From: Sacculina carcini
Lineage: Eukaryota; Arthropoda; Thecostraca; Sacculinidae
NCBI GenBank assembly: GCA_916048095.2
Contig: OU696575.1
Coordinates: 4,931,501 to 4,995,500 of the forward strand
Length of the DNA: 64,000 bases
Direction of reading: 5' to 3'
This document shows positions 12,357 through 23,391 of this stretch, piece after piece (the first letter of the stretch is position 1; every line of letters begins with the position of its first letter). Position numbers and translations under genes: made by a program. The notes beneath the pieces are model-generated. The model was not told the DNA's origin and did not search any database. It saw only the letters and a list, made by a program, of their open reading frames with translations.

Positions 12357-12950
12357 AGGCTCCCCCGCAAGGAGACGGAGTCTGGGGATGCCGAAGGAAC
12401 GTAGTGGATAGGAAGAGAAAACACAATAATATAACACAATAAAATAAACAACAGAAAACAACGATTGAATGCGACTGAATGCGTAACATTTGCACTATTT
12501 ACAAAAATACTTGCAATATCCCAATGTACAAGAAACACCTGGATTCAACAATATGCGTACGGACATATTGACATACTGTATATACACGGTATATACTGAC
12601 TAGATGACATACGACATATACATAAATACAGTAAATATAAATGGACTAGACGGTATACGATGTATACATATATACGGATGGCATATATGATATAGATACA
12701 AGCATACATATGACAATACAGGATATATATAATCATACATAATGTATCTGCAGATAGGAAATGACAAGATGATCTGCAGACAAGGAACAATCAGGAAACA
12801 TACCATACTTGCAATTATTATGTAAAATGACATACTTGAACAACAATACAAATACACTTAACGTAGGTGGGAATACGTAACCTGGATTTGATGAAATCAA
12901 ATGAATACGCTACATGAAATACAAAAACGTAATATTTACAAAGAGGAATG
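12357..12950 (-). other. 3' non-coding region of element B with polypurine tract
   Basis: About 590 bases between the end of pol and the 3' LTR. It is AT-rich with TATACA-type short repeats and ends at the polypurine tract around 12357-12372. No further ORF is evident, so this lineage has no visible env gene here. Confidence 0.75.
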
Positions 12951-15900
12951 TCAGAAATAGTAAAAATCAGGTTTCGCCTTGAACTTGACGGTACGGCCGG
13001 CGCGCGTCTTGGTAGGCTGACTGCGGTGACTCTTTGAATCCTGTCTGCTACCGCCCGGATCTTGACGTGCCGGCGAGCTGGAAACAGCAGGATTTGGAGC
13101 GGCTGAAGTGACAACTGGCGGCGCGTGGGTGGCAGCTGATCGAGGAGGCCGCCGTGTTACCGTCGTTTGCGGCGGTGACTCGGGCAGTACAGCCGGCTTC
13201 AGTCGAGCGATGGACACCGTGTCTGTAGAGCCGGTCGGCAGCTCTATTGTGAAGACAGCAGGACCGCGATGGAGCACGCGAAACGGGCCGCGATACGGAG
13301 CTTCCAGCGAGTGTCGCACACGATCTACACGCACCCAAACGTACGTGCATTGGTCGAGCTCCGGTGGTACAAGCGTGCTGGTTTCGCAGTGAGCTGATCC
13401 CTCAGAGAGACGTCGAAAATCGATTTCTGTCATCCGTTGGGCAAGATCTCGAACAAATTGCTGTTCAACCGTGGTAGAAGCAGTGGGATCTGTGATCACA
13501 CGCGGACACAGCAGTTCAGCACCCGTCACGGCACTGAATGGTGAAACACCAGCTTCAGTTGGTAGCATTCGCATGCCCAGTAGGATGACAGGCAGAGCAG
13601 CTAACCAGTCCTGTCGACGCGCCATGATAGCAGTTTTGAGTACTCGATGACGACGCTCGAGCATACCGTTTGACTGCGGATGATAGGCGGCGGTGCGAAG
13701 ACGGTGAAAACCAATCACCTTGGCTAGCTGGTCGAAGAGTTCGGCTTCAAATTGACGTCCTCTGTCGGTGACAACGTGAATTGGAACGCCGAATCGGGAA
13801 ATCCATGTATCGATAAAAGCGCGCGATACAGCTTCGGAGGTGATGTCGGCCAGAGGCACAGCTTCGACCCATTTGGACGCGCGGTCGATGCAGGTCAGCA
13901 CATAACGGAGCGGGTTGGCGAAAGGGTGCCCCGGCATAGTCTTCGGCGGTAGAGGGCCAACGAGGTCGAGGTGCACCGTTTCGAACCGACCTGCAGATGG
14001 AGTGAACGGCAATGGTGGTGGATTCGTGTGACGATGCACTTTGGCCTGTTGACAGCCGAGACACGACCTGACCCAGGACTTGATATCTCTTTCCAGAGAA
14101 GGCCAGAAGTATCGTCCTTTAATCAGTTTTATGCTGCCTTGCATACCGGGATGTGAAAGGTTGTGTAGGTGATGAAAAATTTGATGTCTGAAAGCTGCGG
14201 GTACAAAAGGTCTAGGTTGTGCAGTTGATGTGTCGCAATATAGTGGATACTCACCGCTGACAGTGAATGGTTTCAGCTGCGACAAAAGCGCCTGTGTTTC
14301 TTCGTCGGTGTTCTGCGCTGCTGCCAGAGCGGGAAGGTCCCAGACGTCGACGCTGACACTGGCGGCTGGTCGCGACAGACAATCAGCCACGACGTTGTCG
14401 GCGCCCCTCACGTGCTGAATTTCAGTCACAAACTCTGTCAACACGGAGAGATGGCGCTGCTGACGATCCAGTTTGGCAGGTTTGGAGCTGTGAAAAGCTC
14501 CGACCAGAGGCTTGTGGTCGGTTAGCAGGGTGATGTGGCGACCCTGCAGCACATGCCGAAAATGTAACACTGCCATGTAAGCCGCCAGCAGCTCTCGGTC
14601 GAAAACACTGTATTTTTGCTGCTGGGGCGACAACTTTTTTGAGTAGAATGCGATGGCACGTGGTGTTCCGTCAACCATCTGGTGAAGAGCGGCACCTGCT
14701 GCACGCGAAGAGCAATCAGTCAACAAGTGAAATGTTGAACTGGAAGGCTCTTGCGCAGAAAGCAGGCAGGCGTCACACAGTGCAATTTTCAATGCGGCGA
14801 ATGCGTCCTCTTCTGTTTGAGACCACGTTAATTTTGATTTTTTTGGATGTCGTCGCAGCATCTCTGTGAGTGGGAAAGCGATGTCTGCAAAGTGTGGCAC
14901 CATTCGACGATAGAAACTGGCCATGCCGATGAATTGTTGTAATGCCGATGTATCGCTGGGACGAGGAAATTCCTTGATGGACGCCACACGTTCATGCGGC
15001 GGACCAATGCCTTGTGCGCTGATCTCATGACCAAGAAATTGAATTGAGCGCCGATAAAAGAGACACTTATCGAGCGCTATGCGGAGCCGGTGTTCACTGA
15101 GAACGCGGAAAACAGCCTCAAGATCAGAAGCATGCTGCTGGGCGTCTTCAGAGAAAATAAGAATATCGTCTAGATAGACGAAAGCACAAGACAGATGCCG
15201 GAATATACCGTCCATGAAGCGCTGAAATGTGGCGCCACTGTTGCGAAGACCCATCGGCATGTAGAGATACTCGAACAGACCTAGTGGTGTAGTCACAGCC
15301 GTCTTTGGAATGTCAGCTTCCGCCACCGGTATGTTGTAGTACGCGCGTACCAGGTCGATTTTGCTGAAGACGGTCTTCTGATATAAGCGCGATGAAATGT
15401 CGTGAATGTGAGGCAGCGGATACCTGTCGGGAACTGTTCGAGAATTGAGTGCTCTGTAATCACCGGTGACTCGCCACTCACCTGATCGCTTTGGTACCAG
15501 ATGGAGCGGCGATGCCCACGGGGAAGACGAATAGCGTATCACGCCTTGTTGGAGCAGCTGATCAAACATTTGCTTGGCTGCAGCCTGGCGCTCCGGGTTG
15601 AGTCTGCGTGGTTGCGAAAATGTTGGAGCCGTACTGCCGGTGTTGATGTGATGCACCACTCCTGAAGCAGAGTTCGATGACGCTGGTGCCGGGCCGCTGA
15701 GTACTGGAGACGTTAAAACCGGATACTTTGACAGCAGCATTTGTACACCGGCGGGAACATCGGAAGCGTCGTTGACGATGAGTCCACATGAGTTATCCGC
15801 CGACACAGAGCATATGGTTGTAATCTCGGTCTTTGGATCGAATACTCTTCTGCGTCGGCAATCGACCACCAGGCCGAAGTGGGCAAGAAAATCTTGGCCA

Positions 15901-16181
15901 ATCAGTGCTTGAGTGACATTGGCCACGACGAAAGTCCAATTGAAGACACGGCGCAAACTGCGTACGCCGATTTTTAACTGGATCTCGCCGTGCACCTCGA
16001 TGCGTTGACCACCTGCCGAGTGTATTTTCACAGCGCTGGGAAGCAGAGAAATTTTAGGCACGGCCGACAGTGGTACGATTGACACCGCCGCACCCGTGTC
16101 TACAATGAAAACAACGCGCTGCATGCCAACATTGGCTGTGATTTGCAAGAGGGGCAGGTGGGCATTCACAGCAGAACACAC
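12951..16181 (-). CDS. Pol polyprotein of Ty3/gypsy element B
   Basis: 1076 codons in one frame. Domains in order: aspartic protease with VDTGA at residues 27-31; reverse transcriptase about 185-380 with [10 protein letters not shown] (YLDD 337-340); RNase H about 485-600 with TDCSS, FDREL and TDHKP; H2C2 zinc head about 675-712; integrase core with aspartates in VHLDLVGP and VVTDRGRQF and glutamate in [10 protein letters not shown]; and a C-terminal GPY/F-type barrel near 945-995. It starts at a GTG without an ATG and lies in the -1 frame relative to gag, so it is presumably made as a Gag-Pol fusion by frameshifting, as known in Ty3/gypsy. A Ser/Pro/Thr-rich basic tail ends the protein. Confidence 0.95.
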   Translation of the reverse strand: MCSAVNAHLPLLQITANVGMQRVVFIVDTGAAVSIVPLSAVPKISLLPSAVKIHSAGGQRIEVHGEIQLKIGVRSLRRVFNWTFVVANVTQALIGQDFLAHFGLVVDCRRRRVFDPKTEITTICSVSADNSCGLIVNDASDVPAGVQMLLSKYPVLTSPVLSGPAPASSNSASGVVHHINTGSTAPTFSQPRRLNPERQAAAKQMFDQLLQQGVIRYSSSPWASPLHLVPKRSGEWRVTGDYRALNSRTVPDRYPLPHIHDISSRLYQKTVFSKIDLVRAYYNIPVAEADIPKTAVTTPLGLFEYLYMPMGLRNSGATFQRFMDGIFRHLSCAFVYLDDILIFSEDAQQHASDLEAVFRVLSEHRLRIALDKCLFYRRSIQFLGHEISAQGIGPPHERVASIKEFPRPSDTSALQQFIGMASFYRRMVPHFADIAFPLTEMLRRHPKKSKLTWSQTEEDAFAALKIALCDACLLSAQEPSSSTFHLLTDCSSRAAGAALHQMVDGTPRAIAFYSKKLSPQQQKYSVFDRELLAAYMAVLHFRHVLQGRHITLLTDHKPLVGAFHSSKPAKLDRQQRHLSVLTEFVTEIQHVRGADNVVADCLSRPAASVSVDVWDLPALAAAQNTDEETQALLSQLKPFTVSGEYPLYCDTSTAQPRPFVPAAFRHQIFHHLHNLSHPGMQGSIKLIKGRYFWPSLERDIKSWVRSCLGCQQAKVHRHTNPPPLPFTPSAGRFETVHLDLVGPLPPKTMPGHPFANPLRYVLTCIDRASKWVEAVPLADITSEAVSRAFIDTWISRFGVPIHVVTDRGRQFEAELFDQLAKVIGFHRLRTAAYHPQSNGMLERRHRVLKTAIMARRQDWLAALPVILLGMRMLPTEAGVSPFSAVTGAELLCPRVITDPTASTTVEQQFVRDLAQRMTEIDFRRLSEGSAHCETSTLVPPELDQCTYVWVRVDRVRHSLEAPYRGPFRVLHRGPAVFTIELPTGSTDTVSIARLKPAVLPESPPQTTVTRRPPRSAATHAPPVVTSAAPNPAVSSSPARQDPGGSRQDSKSHRSQPTKTRAGRTVKFKAKPDFYYF

Positions 16182-16189
16182 CTGCCCAT

Positions 16190-16975
16190 CTAGTTTTCCG
16201 CCTCACTGCGGGCGGGAGAGGCAGAGCGAGAGGAGGGTTGCATGTGCAGATTTTGACTTTTCTTGGGCCAGCGACACCACGGCTTGCAGTGACGAGCCTT
16301 AACTCCATAATAAATATGTGCGCGGCATATTTGAGGCAACTGACCTTCGTGGAATGGCTGCACTGATGCGTTGTCGGCCGGACGTCCACGAGGTTCTCGC
16401 TTCGGTCGCTGGCTGTTGGTTGTCGGCCCGCGGCGCTCAGTGTTCTCGGTGACCGCCAGGCACTGATTAGTTGCGGCCACTGCCTGCAACCCGTCCGCCA
16501 GTTTCGCCAGTTGAGAAAGCGACATCTCTTTGTGCGACGCAATAATTGGTCCGATGTTCGACGGGAGTTCCTGCGAAAACTTGTGCCGCACGAGGTCGTC
16601 ATTCACACCGACCTTTCTAGCGATGGACTGAAGCTGAGACATGTAAGCAGAAGGCCTACCAGTCATCGGCTGCTTGGAGATCAGCTCTTCGAAAAGCTCC
16701 GGTCTTGTGCGCTCAAAGATGCTGAGCACTTCGTTTTTGAGCTTCTCGTATTCGCGATCTTGAAGAATCGTTGGCGGCAATTGGCTGACAACGTTTGGCG
16801 GCAGCGACGAGAGAGTGTGATAGAACTTTGTCATATCTGAGTGGATACGCTGTAAGTGAAATTGAGCCTCCAGGACCGTAAACCAGCCCTCCACGGCATT
16901 TTCGAGGAACGGTGGTGGCTTGACGCTGATACGATTGATCTCTGAGGTGTCTACTGAATCATCTTCGAGAGACAT
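16190..16975 (-). CDS. Gag of Ty3/gypsy element B
   Basis: 261 codons from the ATG at 16975 ([14 protein letters not shown]); the frame is open further upstream but without an ATG. The core [20 protein letters not shown], the [12 protein letters not shown] segment and the [10 protein letters not shown] segment are typical of the Ty3/gypsy Gag (retrotrans_gag) family, which assembles the particle. Instead of the classical CCHC knuckle the C-terminal region has [15 protein letters not shown], a Cys/His cluster shared with A and C and presumably the RNA-binding part. It ends in SEAEN at a TAG directly before pol. Confidence 0.9.
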   Translation of the reverse strand: MSLEDDSVDTSEINRISVKPPPFLENAVEGWFTVLEAQFHLQRIHSDMTKFYHTLSSLPPNVVSQLPPTILQDREYEKLKNEVLSIFERTRPELFEELISKQPMTGRPSAYMSQLQSIARKVGVNDDLVRHKFSQELPSNIGPIIASHKEMSLSQLAKLADGLQAVAATNQCLAVTENTERRGPTTNSQRPKREPRGRPADNASVQPFHEGQLPQICRAHIYYGVKARHCKPWCRWPKKSQNLHMQPSSRSASPARSEAEN

Positions 16976-17053
16976 GTCTAGACCGGATAATTGGTACAAA
17001 ATGAGTAGCCAAGGAAAATAGAGGAACCTCGAAAATAAAAAAGACTTACTCGA

Positions 17054-17071
17054 TCCTCACTCGGGGCACCA
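17054..17071 (-). other. Primer-binding site of element B
   Basis: On the minus strand TGGTGCCCCGAGTGAGGA follows the LTR end (CCACA) after one base. It should pair with the 3' end of a tRNA to start minus-strand synthesis. Nearly the same site lies next to the D LTR (29207-29224) and, with small changes, next to the C LTR (28333-28350). The tRNA was not identified. Confidence 0.8.
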
Positions 17072-17072
17072 G

Positions 17073-17610
17073 TGTGGAGGTAAACGACGGTCGAAGTCTG
17101 GAGATATATTTATGCACAGCGGAACGACAAAACCGAGAACGAAATGAAAAGTGTCTGAGTTGTTTACTACCTCGCCTTATATACACCCTACTGGAACTGA
17201 CCTAGATCTGTACAGAGGACCGAATGTTCTAGAAGAATAGAGTAAAGCGAGAAAAGAAAGATTAAACATAGGAAATACAACTAAACTGTTATTTATAAAT
17301 ATAAGTGTAAATCAGATGAATAAAACAATTTCTAAAGATAAATTAATTAAATCTGAATATTTACAACCTCACCGAAATAGGACACAATAACAGCTACTAT
17401 TTACATAACGGGCCTAACAGATGTTAGGCCCAGCAGGTCGCAGCGAACCAGGATGAGAACCAGGATGTGCGCGATTGTCACTACGCACATTTGGCTAAAT
17501 ATATTACAACTATGTATATAAATATAACGACTGTACCAGGATATATGAAATGTACAATTGATACAGAAATTTACATGCAATTCAGAGAAATATAACTGGT
17601 GATCACTACA
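17073..17610 (-). repeat. 5' LTR of element B
   Basis: 538 bases, TG to CA, seemingly identical to 11819-12356. It carries the element promoter. It is flanked outside by CCTT, the second copy of the target duplication. Confidence 0.95.
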
Positions 17611-17864
17611 CCTTCAATATGAGACACGTCGCACTGTGGAATTCTCTGCCTAAAAATGTAGTTGTTGTTGTTGTTGCTTGATAGAGCGCGTCGGCCGGTT
17701 CCGACCACTTTGCGCTGCACAGTAATTCGTCAGTCACAAACGTCAGTCATATGTCAATGATTATAAAAGGAGACGATAAAGGAAAGGTTAAAATGGTGAT
17801 ATGTGAAAGTGATGCTGAAAATTTATAAAACTATCATATGGTTTAAAGCTTTCACCGAGTTTCC

Positions 17865-20800
17865 TCACAGTTTGTAGGCTATACCTGTTCGGAAAACAAA
17901 GTCAACGAGGTGTTTGAGAAGAGAGGGGTTGTTTGTTCCCAATAAACTCTCCTTGTTGAACGGTAGGCTGCTACTGCGGCAATACCTGCGTAATGGCTCG
18001 CGATGCTCATCATACCGTGTACAGTCTAGAAGTGCATGATCAATGGATAGGACGGCATTACAATATGAACAGTGGGGAGGTGGAGTGTGTTCCATTATGT
18101 ACCCGTGAGTCAATCTGGAGTGACCGAGACGAAGTCTAGTCAGTATGACCTCCGTTCTTCGAGGTAAAGAACTCACTACTGACCAGGGGCCTATATCTCC
18201 AGTAACATCGCCCAGCTTGAATTGATGCCGTTTCTGTTGCCAATCCAGTCTAACAAACGCTCGGATGTGATCATCGACTAACAAATTTGTTAGGACCTTA
18301 TTCAAAGGATACGGCTGTACCTCATCCTCACCCAGAGCACGTTTGGCTTCGGCATCAGCCACCTCGTTACCGGTAATGCCACGGTGAGCCGGTACCCACA
18401 CCAACTCACAAATTTTGCCAGATGTCACAATGTGTCTAAAAAGATATAAAATACGATGATGAATAAAATCAGGTGATGAGGGATGTGATAAATGCTGCAG
18501 TCCCGACTTGGAATCCGAAATCACAAAAACTTTGGTATAATAATGACTCTCGACGTATTCAAAGGCTTTAAAAAGGGCGTACATTTCGGCGTGGAAGGCC
18601 GTGGCGTAGGAAGACAGGCGGTAACGGAAAACTTCCTGGTACCCATGAAGCCAGTGCCTTACCACCACCGCACATCCCACCTTGTCCTCTCGTTTGGATC
18701 CATCGGTGTAAATATGAACGTACCCAATGTTGTTATGGCAAAATTCTGCGAACCGGTCCTGAACCTCGTAATCAGTTATTGACTCGGATTTCTCTGTGAA
18801 TAGATATCTGGTCACAGGAGTACGCATTGCCCATGGTGCAGGTAAAGGGGACGAACGTATTTGCATCTCATTTGGCACCGATACGCCTATCTCAACCGAC
18901 TTAGCTAAGACCCTTCTCGAAAAAGTAGAAGCCAGTATACGATGTCTCTTGGTGTGCTGATTGGATGGAATGGGATTGAAATCTAAAATCGATCGACTAA
19001 AATTATTCGCGCGGATAAAAATTTTAAAAGCATATCGTAACATGAGTTTTGTTCTCCGTACGTCCAGTGCCGGGATGCCTGTGTATGCGCGCATGGCCTC
19101 GACTGGTGATGACCTGAAAGCACCGGAGATCAATCGGAGACCTTCGTTTTGAATGGTCTCCAACTGGTTTAGACTCGACGGGCTTGCGGAGGAGTACACC
19201 TGCACACCATAATCTATGACAGGTAATACCAAGGCCTTGTAGACTCTTTGCAGCACGGATGTGCTACCGCCAGCGTAGCGTGTACCCGCAATGACTCGCA
19301 TCACATTGAGCCTCTTCGCGCATCGTGCTCGTAGCCGGTGTATGTGTTGCTGCATATTTAGTCTCTTATCCAGCGTGACACCTAGAAACCTGTGAGATTC
19401 GGTGTAGGGTATTGGTTCCCCTGCCACTGTGAGTACGGGACCAGTTCGGAAGTTGTCGACCGTATACAACACGGCGGCTGACTTTCTACCCGAGAACTCG
19501 AGGCCATTTCTGTCAGCCCAGGATGAGAGCATGTCCAGTGTTGCCTGCAGAAGAGAGCTCATGGCGCACACATTGCTACCACTGATCCAAATGGCGCTGT
19601 CATCCGCATACAAGGAGTACGATACACCCGTGGATACTTCATTGAACATATCATTTAACATTATATTGAATAAAAGTGGAGACAAACAGCTACCCTGGGG
19701 CAGACCCTTTGTTGACGAGTGCCAATCTGATAGGACACTGCCACACCTCACCCGAAACCACCTGGTACCTGAAATGAAACTCTTTATATAGGCTGTCAAA
19801 TGTCCCCTGAAACCCATATAATACAATTTATGAAGGAGGATGTCTGGGATGACACTGTCGTATGCGTTTGTCAGGTCGAGATACACCACGAGAGTGCACT
19901 CTTTCTTGCCGAAACCCATTCTGATGGCATGTTCTAATCGCACGACCTGATCGATGGCAGCACAACCAGGGCGGAAGGCGCTCTGGTGCTCGTCCAATAA
20001 ATGATGAGTTTCCACCAGATATGACAGCCTGTGTGCCACCATGCGCTCCAGTGTTTTCCCCAAACAACTCGTCAGGGTAATCGGCCTATAGGATGCAGGT
20101 GAAAAATTCGGTTTGCCGTGTTTGAGGATAGGAGTGATTGTGCTCTCCTTCCATGATATAGGAAACGTCTCCGATGTCCAAACAAGATTAAAAAATGATA
20201 AAACATGACTTATAAAAGATGGTGGCGCATACTTTAAAAACTCATAATGGAGATTATCTGGGCCCACAGATGTACGCCCGGACTTGGATATTGCATTAGC
20301 AAGTTCTAGATGAGTAAAGCTATTGTTGTATTGTAAGGAGTAAGCAGTGAGGAAAGCATCAGGTGGCAGCAGGTGAAAAGACCCCACACGTTCATTGGAC
20401 GTGTTACTGCTGTCCACCGATGTGATGGCCTCAAAATGACGAGCCAGCGCATTGGCCACCGCTCTGGGCTCTGCCACACTCTCACCGTTGATACACAATA
20501 CAGGAGACGGTCCGTGCACTTGCTTCCCATTCAATCTCCTAATGCCGCGCCATATCACAGCTATTGATGTGGATGAATTAAAAGAATTTAAAAAGTTTTG
20601 CCAGGAAACAATTTTGGCGTTTCTCAATGTTTTCCTAGCGCGCGCACGTTCTTTACAAAATAGGATTCTGGATTGTATCGTGTTGAGGCGCTTATGCTGC
20701 CGCAATGCCCTAGTCCGACGAGCCAGCGCATGGCGGCATTCGTCTGTGAACCAGGGCACCGGGGGTTTCTTCGGCGGTCGCCGTCTGTAGGGCATCGAGC

Positions 20801-21647
20801 AAGTTGCAGCGCGGTGGAGACACAGGTTTATAGTGTTGAGGGAATCCTGGACATCCTCAGTCTCGTCACACTGTTCCCAAGTGCAGTATTCACCGAATAA
20901 AAACCAATTGGCCCGCCTCACATTCCAGCCAGGAATCCACTGTGTCGGACTAACACACTGAGGTGACGTCAAGTACACTGGGTAATGGTCAGAGGACCTC
21001 GGGTCAGTGTCTGCTGACCACCCGAACCAGTGCACAATCTCAGGTGAGCCGAGTGTCAAATCTATGACCGATGAACTACCAGTGGAGATATCATAATGTG
21101 TAGGGGACCCATCATTCATTAAAGCTACGTTGTTGCAAGCCATAAAGCGCTCGACCACCCGCCCCTTATCTGACGTTAAACAGCTTCCCCATAAAGTATT
21201 ATGCGCGTTAAAATCACCAACGATTAAAACGCGATTATGTGTGCTAAAAACGATACTGTTTAAAAGACGATCGAGTGCATGTGATGAAACATGTGGCGGT
21301 GAATATAAACAAACAACATCTATGAAACTCTGATTAACCATAATCGTACACGCCACTGTTTGAAATTCCTCGCTATGCTGCACGGCCAGAACTTTCTGAG
21401 GGATACTGTTCCTGATGTACAGCGCCGCACCGCCTCTGCGCCGTCCGGAACCCATGAAATCATCCCTATATAACGAATATCCTCTCAATGAGAGGTCATA
21501 CTGATCAGTGGGAAGGAGCCACGTTTCTTGAAGGGCGATGATACTGGGTGAGCGATGATAAAATAATTGTTCACACTCAGCCCATTTTGATAAAAGCCCA
21601 CGACAGTTCCATTGCAGCAGGAAAAAACTATTGCACTCGGTCGCCAT
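17865..21647 (-). CDS. I-type LINE ORF2: endonuclease, reverse transcriptase, RNase H
   Basis: 1260 codons from MATECNSFFLLQWNCRG. Apurinic-type endonuclease, residues 8-225, with catalytic blocks WNCRG, LQETWLL, VGDFNAHN, VIDLTL and SSDHYPVY. Reverse transcriptase about 490-740 with SYRPITLTSCLGKTLERM, YLDLTNAYDSV, GLPQGSCLSPLLF and YSLYADDSA. RNase H about 975-1105 with IYTDGS, FHAEMYAL, VISDSKSG and WVPAHRGITGNEVADAEA, giving the D-E-D-H/D set. The C-terminus carries a cysteine/histidine cluster, CSYCNAVLSIDHALLDC. RNase H after the RT is diagnostic of the I group. It nicks target DNA and copies element RNA in place. All catalytic residues checked are present. Confidence 0.95.
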   Translation of the reverse strand: MATECNSFFLLQWNCRGLLSKWAECEQLFYHRSPSIIALQETWLLPTDQYDLSLRGYSLYRDDFMGSGRRRGGAALYIRNSIPQKVLAVQHSEEFQTVACTIMVNQSFIDVVCLYSPPHVSSHALDRLLNSIVFSTHNRVLIVGDFNAHNTLWGSCLTSDKGRVVERFMACNNVALMNDGSPTHYDISTGSSSVIDLTLGSPEIVHWFGWSADTDPRSSDHYPVYLTSPQCVSPTQWIPGWNVRRANWFLFGEYCTWEQCDETEDVQDSLNTINLCLHRAATCSMPYRRRPPKKPPVPWFTDECRHALARRTRALRQHKRLNTIQSRILFCKERARARKTLRNAKIVSWQNFLNSFNSSTSIAVIWRGIRRLNGKQVHGPSPVLCINGESVAEPRAVANALARHFEAITSVDSSNTSNERVGSFHLLPPDAFLTAYSLQYNNSFTHLELANAISKSGRTSVGPDNLHYEFLKYAPPSFISHVLSFFNLVWTSETFPISWKESTITPILKHGKPNFSPASYRPITLTSCLGKTLERMVAHRLSYLVETHHLLDEHQSAFRPGCAAIDQVVRLEHAIRMGFGKKECTLVVYLDLTNAYDSVIPDILLHKLYYMGFRGHLTAYIKSFISGTRWFRVRCGSVLSDWHSSTKGLPQGSCLSPLLFNIMLNDMFNEVSTGVSYSLYADDSAIWISGSNVCAMSSLLQATLDMLSSWADRNGLEFSGRKSAAVLYTVDNFRTGPVLTVAGEPIPYTESHRFLGVTLDKRLNMQQHIHRLRARCAKRLNVMRVIAGTRYAGGSTSVLQRVYKALVLPVIDYGVQVYSSASPSSLNQLETIQNEGLRLISGAFRSSPVEAMRAYTGIPALDVRRTKLMLRYAFKIFIRANNFSRSILDFNPIPSNQHTKRHRILASTFSRRVLAKSVEIGVSVPNEMQIRSSPLPAPWAMRTPVTRYLFTEKSESITDYEVQDRFAEFCHNNIGYVHIYTDGSKREDKVGCAVVVRHWLHGYQEVFRYRLSSYATAFHAEMYALFKAFEYVESHYYTKVFVISDSKSGLQHLSHPSSPDFIHHRILYLFRHIVTSGKICELVWVPAHRGITGNEVADAEAKRALGEDEVQPYPLNKVLTNLLVDDHIRAFVRLDWQQKRHQFKLGDVTGDIGPWSVVSSLPRRTEVILTRLRLGHSRLTHGYIMEHTPPPHCSYCNAVLSIDHALLDCTRYDEHREPLRRYCRSSSLPFNKESLLGTNNPSLLKHLVDFVFRTGIAYKL

Positions 21648-21671
21648 GATGAATACTAATAAAAATTAAAG

Positions 21672-22913
21672 CTATGTGCTGACGTTCCCCGGGCCATCCG
21701 GAGAAACGTCAGCAGTGTCGGCACTCCCCGGGTCATCGGGGGGCACATCGACGATGTCGATGACAGGGGTGGCCGACTTCGATCGTCGGCGCGGCGTCCG
21801 CTTCGACGCCGTCTTTTTTGGCCCACTGTAAGTGTGGTCCGCGGGACATGTGGCGGTTCGCGAAGAACTCGCCTGAGCCGGTGTTTTTGGTGATGCTGTT
21901 GTGGTCGTGTTTTGAAATTTTTTCAGTGCTGGTGGAGTTTGAGTTTGTGTGGTGCATACTGACTGGTGTTTGTTTGTGTTTGTTTGTTTCTGCAGTGGTG
22001 GAATTCGCATCAGAGGGGGCAGCTGCGGGATGGTGTCAGTCTGCACACCCACTGATACACACTGTGTTGGTTGTTTGGCAGTCACCGCGTACGAGAGCTG
22101 CCTCGGGGGGCACTGTCTCTCGTACAGTTTGCGGGCTTCAACGAAAGAGATGCCTTGGTTGGCCTGAATTGCACATATCTCCTTTTCCTTTTGCCACACA
22201 GGGCAGCTGCTGTGTCCGGCGGAGTGCTCGGTGCTGCGGCAGTGCAGACAGCGACAGGGGACGCTACACGGCTCGTCACCGTGGTCGCGCTCGCCGCACC
22301 GCGCACATAGCGCCTCACCACGACAATTGCGCGCACCGTGTCCATATCGCTGGCACCTGAAGCAGCGAAGTGGGTTCTGGATGAACACGCGCACATCGTA
22401 CTTCAGGTAGCCAGCAAATACTTCTGTTGGTCGAGTTGATGAGTTGAAAGTGAGGATGAGCAGTGGTGTTGGTCGTCGTTGACCATCACGGAACGCAGTC
22501 ACACGACGCACACCACTCACCCCCTCGGCACTGAGTCCCTTGCAAATATCCTCTTCCGACAGGTCTCGCAGCTCGGGAGCAAAGACAACTCCTTTCGACG
22601 AGTTGCGGACACTGTCGGTGGTCACTGTAACGGGTTGGTGACAAAATTCTGTACATTTCAGCAGCCTCAACGTTTGCTTGGCGTTCTTTGTTTTCACCAT
22701 AAAAGAGCCGTCAAACGGAGTCTGGCACTCAAACTTTACTTTTCCGAAAAAACACTCTAATTGTGCACACGGCCAGAAAGGTCCAATTCGCCTGAATGAG
22801 AAATTTTCGTTTTTGGATCTAATCATCACAAATGAGCCGTTGGGATCCACATACCTATTGCTCAGATCTGAAGTGGTTGGTGAAACATTTCCGTTTTCCT
22901 TGCCAATAGTCAA
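21672..22913 (-). CDS. I-type LINE ORF1, RNA-binding protein with three zinc knuckles
   Basis: 413 codons from MTIGKENGNVSPTTSD. The middle (about residues 90-180) has the look of an RRM-like fold ending in the YDVRVFIQNPLRC segment. Three zinc knuckles follow: CFRCQRYGHGARNC (184-197), CARCGERDHGDEPC (203-216) and CLHCRSTEHSAGHSSC (222-237). The tail is Thr/Gln/Pro-rich with a basic patch PRRRSKS. This is the standard layout of I-element ORF1, a nucleic-acid chaperone that coats element RNA. The stop lies 24 bases before the ORF2 ATG, suggesting both are translated from one transcript. Confidence 0.9.
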   Translation of the reverse strand: MTIGKENGNVSPTTSDLSNRYVDPNGSFVMIRSKNENFSFRRIGPFWPCAQLECFFGKVKFECQTPFDGSFMVKTKNAKQTLRLLKCTEFCHQPVTVTTDSVRNSSKGVVFAPELRDLSEEDICKGLSAEGVSGVRRVTAFRDGQRRPTPLLILTFNSSTRPTEVFAGYLKYDVRVFIQNPLRCFRCQRYGHGARNCRGEALCARCGERDHGDEPCSVPCRCLHCRSTEHSAGHSSCPVWQKEKEICAIQANQGISFVEARKLYERQCPPRQLSYAVTAKQPTQCVSVGVQTDTIPQLPPLMRIPPLQKQTNTNKHQSVCTTQTQTPPALKKFQNTTTTASPKTPAQASSSRTATCPADHTYSGPKKTASKRTPRRRSKSATPVIDIVDVPPDDPGSADTADVSPDGPGNVST

Positions 22914-23129
22914 TTCCCCATTAGATTTAGTCGCCGTCGTATCCTTTTTCGTTGCCGTGTCAGTGATCCGGGAACAATCACTCGGACAAGAAAACCTCCG
23001 AGTGACGATCCGAAGAGCTGGACTTCCTGCCTCTATGTCTTTTGCGCCGTTTCCGGGTCCCGGGAGGACCCGGCGCCTCCGCCACGCCTGGTCGGGTCAT
23101 GGACCGACCATGCGGGTCACCGCTCCCTC

Positions 23130-23154
23130 AAAAAAAAAAAAAAAAAAAAAAAAA
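23130..23154. repeat. A25 homopolymer in the 5' leader of the I-type LINE
   Basis: Twenty-five adenines on the plus strand (poly-U in the element's own RNA), between the element start and ORF1. It resembles an insertion tail but no insertion boundary was found. Confidence 0.9.
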
Positions 23155-23391
23155 CCCAATAAACCAGGAAAATTAGGAAAGATGAAAAAACTACAAAAAA
23201 GGAAAAAGATCGCAAGTACTAAATAAGTCCCGTCAAGTCAGTCAATCGTCAACACAATGCTGCCAGAAAGACTGCACACACAAGACTGAAAACGACTGAC
23301 AATGAAAAATGTAGTTTCCGTAGATAGCCTGGACAAGTTCAAATCTGCCTTATCTAACCATCTCGGGGAGTTATTATTTGATTATTGCTAA

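Larger units (their letters stand above)
11819..17610 (-). mobile_element. Ty3/gypsy element B, looks whole and young
   Basis: A complete LTR retroelement on the minus strand: 5' LTR 17073-17610, primer-binding site next to it, gag 16190-16975, pol 12951-16181, a G-rich polypurine tract just before the 3' LTR, and 3' LTR 11819-12356. By eye the two 538-base LTRs are identical, implying a very recent insertion. CCTT is repeated at 11815-11818 and 17611-17614, the 4-bp target duplication, and the interrupted CR1-like ORF2 continues exactly across it. No breaks were noticed in gag or pol. A and C are older relatives. Confidence 0.95.
17664..23304 (-). mobile_element. I/Nimb-type LINE, full length with intact ORFs
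   Basis: A 5.64-kb non-LTR retrotransposon on the minus strand. AAAAATGTAGTT is present at 17652-17663 and 23305-23316 as the target duplication, and the interrupted CR1-like frame is continuous across it (PKNVV then SVDS). The 3' end carries a (CAA)n tail (on the plus strand TTG repeats around 17661-17676). ORF1 (21672-22913) and ORF2 (17865-21647) are both uninterrupted and separated by 24 bases. About 390 bases of 5' leader precede ORF1. Intact ORFs, complete ends and a perfect target duplication indicate a young and possibly competent copy. Confidence 0.93.

Noticed and set aside
22678-23226. 182-codon plus-strand ORF ending in Lys-rich repeats
   Set aside because: Antisense to the I-type LINE ORF1 and leader; the Lys run is the A25 homopolymer.
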